The position numbers and the translations under genes were made by a program. From Alloprevotella tannerae ATCC 51259 (GTDB lineage Bacteria > Bacteroidota > Bacteroidia > Bacteroidales > Bacteroidaceae), in NCBI RefSeq assembly GCF_000159995.1, contig NZ_GG700642.1:708395-772394 (forward strand): 64,000 bases of DNA, in the 5' to 3' direction. Position 1 is the first letter of the stretch; each line of letters begins with the position of its first letter. Below are positions 57,827 through 64,000 of the stretch, in pieces. A model generated the notes under the pieces. The model searched no databases, was not told the origin of the DNA, and saw only the letters and a list, made by a program, of their open reading frames with translations.

Positions 57827-59869
57827 ATGACGCAAAAGACCTTCAATCGTACGCTGATCACAGCTGCATTGCCCTACGCCAATGGCGGGGTCCACATCGG
57901 CCATTTGGCCGGCGTCTATATCCCTTCGGATATTTACGCCCGCTATCTGCGCTTGCGCAACAAGCCGGTCCTTTTCATCTGTGGCTCAGATGAGCATGGC
58001 GTACCCATAACGATTCGCGCCCGCCGTGAGCATTGCACACCGCAAGACGTCGTAGATCGCTATCACAAACTGATTAAAGATTCCTTTGAAGCCTTCGGCA
58101 TCAGCTTCGACATTTATAGTCGCACGACGAGTGCCGTACACGAAAAAACGGCCACCGAGTTCTTTAGAACGCTCTACGATAAAGGCGAGTTTATAGAAAA
58201 AGAAAGCGAGCAGTACTACGATGAAGAAGCCAAGACATTCTTGGCCGACCGCTACATCACGGGAGAATGCCCCCACTGCCATAAGCCCGGCGCTTACGGC
58301 GATCAATGCGAAAATTGCGGCACGGCGCTTTCGCCCCTCGAACTCATCAATCCGCAATCGGCCATCAGCGGTTCAAAACCCGTTCTGCGCACCACGAAAC
58401 ACTGGTATCTGCCTTTAGACAAACATCAGCCGTGGTTAGAGAAATGGATCTTGGGCGAGCACGCCGATTGGCGCTCCAATGTCATCGGTCAATGCAAGAG
58501 TTGGTTTGATATGGGCCTACAACCGCGCGCCGTCAGTCGAGATCTTGATTGGGGCATCCCCGTTCCCGTCGAGGGCGCTGAGGGTAAGGTGCTCTACGTT
58601 TGGTTTGACGCACCGATTGGTTATATTTCCAATACGCGCGAACTGCTTCCCAACGATTGGGAGACGTGGTGGAAGTCAGACGACACGCGTTTAGTCCACT
58701 TTATCGGCAAGGATAACATCGTCTTCCACTGCATCGTCTTCCCCGCGATGCTGAAAGCCCACGGCGAATATGTCTTGCCCGACAACGTGCCCTCCAACGA
58801 ATTTCTGAATCTCGAGGATCGCAAGATTTCGACCTCGCGCAATTGGGCCGTTTGGTTACACGAATATCTCACCGACTTCCCGGACAAGCAGGACGTCTTG
58901 CGTTATGTGCTCACGGCCAACGCTCCGGAGACGAAGGACAACAACTTTACGTGGAAGGATTTCCAAGCCAGGAACAACAACGAGTTGGTAGCCGTCTACG
59001 GAAACTTTGTAAATCGCGCACTCGTATTGACCCACAAATACTACGGTGGGGAAGTGCCGGCCTGCGGGACGCTCCTGCCCGAAGACGAAGCTACGATTGC
59101 TGAGTTTAAGGATGTAAAAGATAAGGTTGAATACTTGCTCGACCACTTCCGCTTCCGCGATGCGCAGAAGGAGGCTATGAATCTCGCCCGCATCGGCAAC
59201 AAATATTTGACTGATGCTGAGCCTTGGAAGGTCATCAAGACGGATCCCGAACGCGTAAAGACGATTTTATATATTGCACTCCAACTCGTGGCCAATCTGG
59301 CTACGGCTTTCGCGCCCTTCCTGCCTTTCAGCAGCGAGCGTTTGCGCCGCATGCTCAAGCTCCAAACGCTCGATTGGAGCAGACTGGGCCATACGGATCT
59401 CCTTCCGGCCGGTCATCAAATCGACCAAGCCGAACTCCTCTTCGAAAAGATTGAAGATGAGGTGGTGACGGCTCAGGTAGAGAAGCTCAAAGCAATGGAA
59501 GCAGCCAACGAAGCTGCTGAAAAGAAGGCCGAACCCATCAGTGCGGAGACAACGATCGACGAATTTGCGAAGATGGACTTGCGCGTAGGCACGGTCTTAA
59601 GCTGTGAGCGCGTGCCGAAGAGCGACAAATTGTTGCAATTCAAGATTGACGACGGGCTCGGCGGTCGCACAATCGTTAGCGGCATTGCCAAGTTCTACGA
59701 ACCAGAACAGTTGGTCGGCAAGCAAGTTGTCTTCATTGCCAACCTCCCGCCCCGAAAATTGCGCGGCATCGTCAGCGAAGGAATGATTCTGAGCGCTCAA
59801 AATTTAGACGGCTCGCTCTCCGTGCTCACGATCGACCGCCCCGTAGCGCCGGGTTCGCAAGTGGGATAA
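57827..59869 (+). CDS. metG: Methionyl-tRNA synthetase
   Basis: A 680-residue class I synthetase. The HIGH motif is at 23-26, the KMSKS-equivalent is KISTS (about 334), and a zinc knuckle is formed by CPHCHKPG...CENCGTAL (about 146-165). The anticodon-binding helical domain follows, then a linker and a C-terminal EMAP/Trbp111-like tRNA-binding OB domain ([24 protein letters not shown], about 582 to the end). It charges both initiator and elongator tRNA-Met. Length fits the dimer-forming MetG with the C-terminal OB domain. Monocistronic. Confidence 0.97.
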   Translation: MTQKTFNRTLITAALPYANGGVHIGHLAGVYIPSDIYARYLRLRNKPVLFICGSDEHGVPITIRARREHCTPQDVVDRYHKLIKDSFEAFGISFDIYSRTTSAVHEKTATEFFRTLYDKGEFIEKESEQYYDEEAKTFLADRYITGECPHCHKPGAYGDQCENCGTALSPLELINPQSAISGSKPVLRTTKHWYLPLDKHQPWLEKWILGEHADWRSNVIGQCKSWFDMGLQPRAVSRDLDWGIPVPVEGAEGKVLYVWFDAPIGYISNTRELLPNDWETWWKSDDTRLVHFIGKDNIVFHCIVFPAMLKAHGEYVLPDNVPSNEFLNLEDRKISTSRNWAVWLHEYLTDFPDKQDVLRYVLTANAPETKDNNFTWKDFQARNNNELVAVYGNFVNRALVLTHKYYGGEVPACGTLLPEDEATIAEFKDVKDKVEYLLDHFRFRDAQKEAMNLARIGNKYLTDAEPWKVIKTDPERVKTILYIALQLVANLATAFAPFLPFSSERLRRMLKLQTLDWSRLGHTDLLPAGHQIDQAELLFEKIEDEVVTAQVEKLKAMEAANEAAEKKAEPISAETTIDEFAKMDLRVGTVLSCERVPKSDKLLQFKIDDGLGGRTIVSGIAKFYEPEQLVGKQVVFIANLPPRKLRGIVSEGMILSAQNLDGSLSVLTIDRPVAPGSQVG

Positions 59870-60679
59870 CGCCGGCGCCTGTTGCCGCCTACCAGCTTGC
59901 AGAATAGTAATCAAAAGAGGCGGCAATGAGAAAAGCGCAAAGGGATCTGCCTTGACGCAAATCGGCCTTTCAGGACCTACACACTTATTACGCATCGCCG
60001 GATGCACTTATTCGTAGGAGAATATGCTCATTAAAAGCACATTCTCCTACGTTTCTATCGCGAAGGCCAAGATTGACGATTCACAGATCACTATTTTTTA
60101 TGATTCCATCTGCACCGGCGCGCAACAAATAAGGGAAAAGGCGCATCAAGGCCTCTTTATAGTAAACATCAAAGCGGTAAAAACCGGAACAAACAGTAAA
60201 TGTATCGAGCGAAATGAAATACGCTTCATCTTTAGTGTCTCGTTTCTTAATGTATATCAGCAACCACGCCTTCTAACAAGGCAATAAGCATCTCGCAAGT
60301 AGCGATGAAAACAAACTAATAAAGTATGAGAGAGCTTGAAACTGCAGTATTCTTGGAAAATCACACGGCTTATTTTGCTACCATAAAGACTTTTGCAGCC
60401 TTTATCTTCCGCAAAAATACCATCTACCAAGATAAACGAAAAGAAAGCAAACAGTTTGTATGGAGGAGGTCACCTTATGCGCATCTATGAAAGAAGTACC
60501 TTTGGTATCTTCCAACCATACTCACTGTCTGTTTTCATATTGCAAAGATACTTGCGTAAATGCCGTTTATCAATACTCAAAAGTAGGTAAATTAAAGCTT
60601 TACAGCTAAATACAAATGCAAACCAATTGCTTATTTCGTTTTTTTTTTCGATTTTTGCTTCTCAAATTTAGGGACATAA
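59870..60679. other. Gap between metG and the hemerythrin-LuxR gene
   Basis: 810 bases. It contains a probable metG terminator (60013-60056). Several 60-90-codon frames on both strands lack gene-like features. No TAnnTTTG close to the downstream gene was identified. Confidence 0.6.
60013..60056 (+). terminator. Possible metG terminator
   Basis: CGTAGGAGAAT (60013-60023) pairs with ATTCTCCTACG (60041-60051), followed by TTTCT. It lies about 145 bases after the metG stop. Confidence 0.6.
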
Positions 60680-61627
60680 ATGAAAAGCCAGAAAATCTAC
60701 GAGCCGGACGACAAAATGTTTTCTCTGATTAGAGACAACTATAATATCCTGCAAAGCCTCGGCAGTTTTGGGATAAAAATTGGTTTTGGCGACCGCACGG
60801 TTAGCGAAGTCTGCCAAAGACAAGGCGTAGATACTTATACCTTCCTTGCAGTTGTTAATTTGGTGATCAATGATTACCTTGGCGTCAAAATTGATGAGCA
60901 TATTTCTATGCCCACCTTGCTACATTATCTCAAGGCGAGCCATCAATATTATCTCGGCTTCCAATTGCCCACCATTCGGCGCGAACTGGAAGCGGCTTTG
61001 GAGGCGGAAGATAATTTGGCCAAGTTGATTCTCAAACTCTACGACAATTACTCGGCCGAGATTCATCGGCATATGAAGTATGAGGAGAAGGAATTGTTTC
61101 CGTATGTAACGGCTTTGCTCGAAGGCGACTTATCAAAGAACTTCGACATCGACACTTTCTCGCAACATCATAGTCAAGTGGACCGCAAACTTCGCGAATT
61201 GAAGGACATTATCATCAAATATCTGCCCACCGATGATATGCACAACAATCGCTTGATGGCTACGCTCTACGACATCTACAACAACGAGGAGTGGTTGCGT
61301 CAACATTCCAAGGTCGAGGATATGATTTTTATTCCCGCGATCAAATTCTTGGAGAAATCAAAGCGCAAAAACGTACTCACAGAGAAGATCTCTTCGCTCG
61401 TAAGCAATAAGGAAGAGGAACTAAGTGCGCGCGAACGCGACGTCATCATCAGCATCGTGCAGGGGATGTCCAACAAGGAAATTGCTGAGCATTTGTGTAT
61501 CTCGACAAATACCGTCATTACGCACCGACGCAACATCGCTCGAAAATTGCAGATCCATACGCCGGCCGGTCTGACCATTTATGCCATCGTCAACGGCTTG
61601 GTCGACATCTCCTCGATTCAGGCTTAA
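60680..61627 (+). CDS. Hemerythrin-like (RIC/YtfE-type) diiron domain fused to a LuxR-type HTH
   Basis: A 315-residue regulator. Residues 20-60 resemble the ScdA/RIC N-terminal domain but have FGIKIGFGDRTVSEVC where RIC has the CCGG cysteines. A hemerythrin four-helix bundle follows with candidate iron ligands His88, His131, Glu135 or Glu136, His163 or His164, His209 and Glu213. The C-terminus (about 248-308; SARERDVIISIVQGMSNKEI, TVITHRRNIARKL) is a LuxR HTH. It likely senses NO, oxygen or iron state through the diiron site and controls transcription. No receiver domain is present. Its stop shares the TTAA with that of the convergent Crp/Fnr gene. Targets are unknown. Confidence 0.85.
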   Translation: MKSQKIYEPDDKMFSLIRDNYNILQSLGSFGIKIGFGDRTVSEVCQRQGVDTYTFLAVVNLVINDYLGVKIDEHISMPTLLHYLKASHQYYLGFQLPTIRRELEAALEAEDNLAKLILKLYDNYSAEIHRHMKYEEKELFPYVTALLEGDLSKNFDIDTFSQHHSQVDRKLRELKDIIIKYLPTDDMHNNRLMATLYDIYNNEEWLRQHSKVEDMIFIPAIKFLEKSKRKNVLTEKISSLVSNKEEELSARERDVIISIVQGMSNKEIAEHLCISTNTVITHRRNIARKLQIHTPAGLTIYAIVNGLVDISSIQA

Positions 61628-62250
61628 GATCTTTCACACAATATATATACATTGCCCTGACGCGCCACGCGCCCTTCAGCCACCAACTCGCTCAAGACGC
61701 GTGAGAGCGACGGACGCTGCACGCCCATCCGCAGGGCAACGGCTTGCACATTCTCAAGCCGACCACTCGTTTGCAGATATTTTAGCACGCGTGAGCGCAA
61801 ACTTTGCAAGGCAAATTCATCTACCTTTTTGGCTAAAAACAAACTACGATCGGAAATGATGCGCAGAAAGTTGCGCAACACTTCCGGCGAGCGCTGCATA
61901 AAGGTCAAAAAGGCATCGCGATTGATCACCAAGATCTCGCAGGGCGTTTTCGCCATCACGGTTACGGGAAACGTATTCACCGAAGCGTAAATAAAAGCAG
62001 GCGCCAAAATATCCGTAGCGTGCAATTCGTCCATCTTCAATTCTTTTCCTTCAGGGTTCACCATAAAGGCTTCAGCCACGCCCGACGCAATCACACTAAC
62101 CGAGCGGCACGCTTCACCGCGGCGAGCGATGATATCGCCGGCGACGTAATGACGCATGTTATTGGGCGCAACGGATAAAAAATCGCGGAGCTCTTCAGCG
62201 GAAGTGCCAAGGAAAAGGGAACTTTCCAAAATATCTGAAACGTCTATCAT
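61624..62250 (-). CDS. Crp/Fnr-family transcriptional regulator
   Basis: A 208-residue regulator with an N-terminal cyclic-nucleotide-binding-like beta barrel (about 15-125; YVAGDIIARRGEACRSVSVIASG) and a C-terminal winged helix (AVALRMGVQRPSLSRVLSELVAEG, about 168-190). No N-terminal Fnr cysteines for an iron-sulfur cluster are seen; the core resembles the heme/NO-sensing HcpR group of Bacteroidetes, which is an inference. It overlaps the 3' end of the hemerythrin-LuxR gene by four bases on the opposite strand. It is preceded by its own promoter (62326-62357). Confidence 0.9.
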   Translation of the reverse strand: MIDVSDILESSLFLGTSAEELRDFLSVAPNNMRHYVAGDIIARRGEACRSVSVIASGVAEAFMVNPEGKELKMDELHATDILAPAFIYASVNTFPVTVMAKTPCEILVINRDAFLTFMQRSPEVLRNFLRIISDRSLFLAKKVDEFALQSLRSRVLKYLQTSGRLENVQAVALRMGVQRPSLSRVLSELVAEGRVARQGNVYILCERS

Positions 62251-62325
62251 ACCTGCTTTTGTCTTATTTCTTTGCTTTCATCTCGCTGCGTAGCCGCCGC
62301 TCGGGCGGCCGCGTAGGATCATCGA

Positions 62326-62357
62326 CAAAGTTACGGATTACGGCCGATTCGTCACAA
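62326..62357 (-). promoter_or_regulatory. Predicted promoter of the Crp/Fnr gene
   Basis: Minus-strand TAACTTTG (62326-62333) with an ATTG (62355-62358) 21 bases upstream. The leader contains the palindrome GCCGCC...GGCGGC (62293-62309). Confidence 0.55.
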
Positions 62358-62430
62358 TCTTCGATGGAAATAATCACGCCTTCCGCCCTTGTTGAGCATC
62401 CCCCCTTTTTAGGTAATTTTCACTTGTGCC

Positions 62431-62486
62431 GCAAAGAAAAATATTGCCCGCTTGCGCCCATTGAGGTAAAATCGGCGCAAGCGGGC
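62431..62486 (-). terminator. Terminator of the C10 protease-lipoprotein operon
   Basis: GCCCGCTTGCGCC (62446-62458) pairs perfectly with GGCGCAAGCGGGC (62474-62486) and, on the minus strand, is followed by AATATTTTTCTTT. It lies 28 bases beyond the lipoprotein stop. Confidence 0.85.
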
Positions 62487-62513
62487 TCGCATAAATAAAT
62501 GCTTTATTGCTGT

Positions 62514-62993
62514 TTATTTTATCATAACATGTGTCCCCATAACGAACGCTTCCGGGGCGGTAACGCGGCAAGCCATCGTATACCCCTTCGAAGGGCCTAA
62601 GGCGGAGACTTTATAGCCAATCTTCCCCTTCTTCATCGTAATCCTTTCTACCATACACCAATTGTAAATGACCAACTTGCGGATATTGCCATCTTTCTCA
62701 AATTCTGCTTCCCCTAAGTCTTTTGAATAGACGCCTGCCGTCTGCGTCACTCGGGTTAGGAGCTTTTCGCCTTTGTAAATAGCCACGCTTTTCATATCAA
62801 ACGTTTTATATCCGAGGGCGTAAAATGTATCCGGCTGCATCCCTTCTTGGATAAATATCGTATCGTTGCCTCTTTTATTGGTCACAATATATTTATCACC
62901 AACTAATTCAAAGCGATTACATGCACCCAAACACGCGATAGTAAGTAAAAGAAATAGAGCAACAAGCCCGAAATTAGATTTTTGAAGTTTCAT
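62514..62993 (-). CDS. Lipoprotein of unknown function, next to the C10 protease
   Basis: A 159-residue lipoprotein (lipobox LGAC, Cys25). The mature part is predicted to be beta-rich (DKYIVTNKRGNDTIFIQEG, RKLVIYNWCMVERITMKKG). No family is recognised. It starts 18 bases after the stop of the C10 protease gene and is followed by a strong terminator, so the two form an operon. C10 proteases in streptococci and Bacteroides are often paired with small beta-rich inhibitors; this lipoprotein could play that part, which is an inference from position, size and fold type only. Alternatively it is an unrelated outer-membrane lipoprotein. Confidence 0.7.
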   Translation of the reverse strand: MKLQKSNFGLVALFLLLTIACLGACNRFELVGDKYIVTNKRGNDTIFIQEGMQPDTFYALGYKTFDMKSVAIYKGEKLLTRVTQTAGVYSKDLGEAEFEKDGNIRKLVIYNWCMVERITMKKGKIGYKVSALGPSKGYTMACRVTAPEAFVMGTHVMIK

Positions 62994-63011
62994 ATTATTA
63001 CCTTTTAAACA

Positions 63012-64000
63012 TTACCAATTCTTCTCTGTCTCATAGGTAAAGGAATAAAAACGGATACGATAGGGATATTTTTCCTGCCAATCTTCCCCTTTTCGCACAA
63101 AAGCATCGTCCCAAGTCTTATTCGTGCAAAGGATATAGGCATTTTTCCTATATGTGTATTCACCATCCTTTTTACTATCTCCCCATCCATAATTAAGATG
63201 CAAATAATAAGGGTGACTTCGATCTTTATACTTTATATATCCATCAGCAAGAAATGCATGTCCCTTTTTGTATTTAGATCCTCCGAGAAATTTTTTTATT
63301 TTTTTGAGATAAGCACACACAACAATAGCTCCATGACGAGTTTTAAGCACATCTATTGCATGAGGTGCATCATAGTCTCTAATTCCATATTTTGCAAAAA
63401 GAGGTACAAGCTTTTCCACCCTACCACCAGAACTCTTCTCACCATAATCTGTATCAACGCTTTTACCGACAAAACTGATAAGTTTAGCAATCTCAATTGT
63501 CGCATCATAGCTCGGGTCCTTTGCAACAATCTCATCCCATGAAGTAATCATATCCATTTTAGGGCGTAATACAGTCAGGGCTTGCGCACCCGCTATTGCA
63601 ACACAGCCTGCAAGAGCTTGCTTCCCATCTTTAGTATCACAATAGATATTATAAGGTTCTCCTTGATGCCAAACCACTTGGCACTTAGGTTCAAGTTTCT
63701 CTTCTATTTCATATCTCCGTCTCATATTATAGTCAACATCATTACTCGGAGGTGGCACCTTTCCATTCTCATCTATAGCTGTGTGCACCACTCCTGCAAT
63801 TTCTGATACCGAATCTAATGATACGATATTGTCAAACTCACGTTCATCAGGCAGGTATGCAATAGGCCGAACACCCGAACCTTGAGCCGAAACCAACACA
63901 ACGCCCTGGCTGTCAGTCAAATTAACCGCGAATATACCACTGAGTAATGAATCATTTTGATCCATACTTCGAGTCATAATTCCCGACTTGATGTCTAACT
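63012..64000 (-). CDS. C10-family (streptopain-like) cysteine protease, 5' end outside window
   Basis: The frame is open to the window edge (the 7 codons upstream of the ATG at 63975-63977 contain no stop), so the N-terminus with signal peptide is cut off. Residues numbered from that ATG: catalytic Cys125 in ALAGCVAIAGAQAL, His240 in KKGHAFLADGY, and Asn262/Trp265 in HLNYGWGDS, matching the streptopain/interpain layout. The segment before residue 70 (IFAVNLTDSQGVVLVSAQG, RPIAYLPDE) resembles the C10 propeptide. It is a secreted protease likely made as an inactive zymogen. A lipoprotein gene follows 18 bases downstream. No T9SS-like tail is present at the C-terminus. Confidence 0.92.
   Translation of the reverse strand, partial: LDIKSGIMTRSMDQNDSLLSGIFAVNLTDSQGVVLVSAQGSGVRPIAYLPDEREFDNIVSLDSVSEIAGVVHTAIDENGKVPPPSNDVDYNMRRRYEIEEKLEPKCQVVWHQGEPYNIYCDTKDGKQALAGCVAIAGAQALTVLRPKMDMITSWDEIVAKDPSYDATIEIAKLISFVGKSVDTDYGEKSSGGRVEKLVPLFAKYGIRDYDAPHAIDVLKTRHGAIVVCAYLKKIKKFLGGSKYKKGHAFLADGYIKYKDRSHPYYLHLNYGWGDSKKDGEYTYRKNAYILCTNKTWDDAFVRKGEDWQEKYPYRIRFYSFTYETEKNW

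Overview
The window looks like a chromosomal segment of a saccharolytic member of the Bacteroidales, most likely Prevotellaceae (an Alloprevotella- or Prevotella-like genome; the genus is a guess). Reasons: a canonical SusBCDEF-amylase starch locus, several promoters of the Bacteroidetes type (TTTG, 19-21 bases, TAnnTTTG), TonB-dependent SusC with SusD/E/F lipoproteins, proteins ending in type IX secretion (T9SS)-like sorting domains, a three-subunit fumarate reductase, a gingipain-type cleaved-adhesin protein and a streptopain-type C10 protease. No phage, transposase, rRNA operon or CRISPR array was seen.

Layout. 1-1.8 kb: C-terminal half of mfd. 1.9-3.2 kb: a Fic protein with a near-identical 33-bp palindrome on each side. 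3.8-9.6 kb: a giant alpha-2-macroglobulin-like protein. 10.0-21.3 kb (minus strand): starch operon GH97-susC-susD-susE-susF-GH13, with hairpins in three intergenic gaps. 22.4-30.5 kb: a leucine-rich-repeat surface protein, a WecA-like sugar-phosphate transferase behind a NusG paralogue, a low-molecular-weight tyrosine phosphatase, and a thioredoxin-like protein overlapping a nucleoside transporter. 30.6-31.7 kb: tRNA-Lys, tRNA-Glu and rpsT. 32.4-36 kb: a one-protein hybrid two-component regulator and a tiny membrane protein. 36.3-39.8 kb: frdCAB. 40.8-47 kb: bleomycin-hydrolase-like peptidase coupled to a PAP2 enzyme, then ompH-murI-rhomboid-EEP. 47.6-52.2 kb: sufCDS-ybjQ-rnhB behind a duplicated promoter. 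52.4-60 kb: recO, an M48 protease, the cleaved-adhesin protein and metG. 60.7-64 kb: a hemerythrin-LuxR fusion convergent with a Crp/Fnr regulator, then a lipoprotein and a C10 protease cut by the window edge.

The most unusual content is non-coding. Five intergenic sites each hold exactly four 21-bp units built on the degenerate palindrome GTTTG-SYSSSRS-CAAAC, and two further sites hold four units of a different 22-bp repeat built on CTCGTGAG/CTCACGAG. All seven lie upstream of genes, four of them between divergent genes. Within family A the GC core flips orientation relative to the linkers. A second point is that the starch operon ends in an amylase that has no lipobox but carries a T9SS-like tail, so the Sus and T9SS surface routes seem combined. 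Third, the susB-susC gap can form mutually exclusive RNA stems.

Together the genes describe an anaerobic, fumarate-respiring, glycan- and protein-degrading commensal with much outer-surface machinery. All calls come from reading the sequence; no database search was run.
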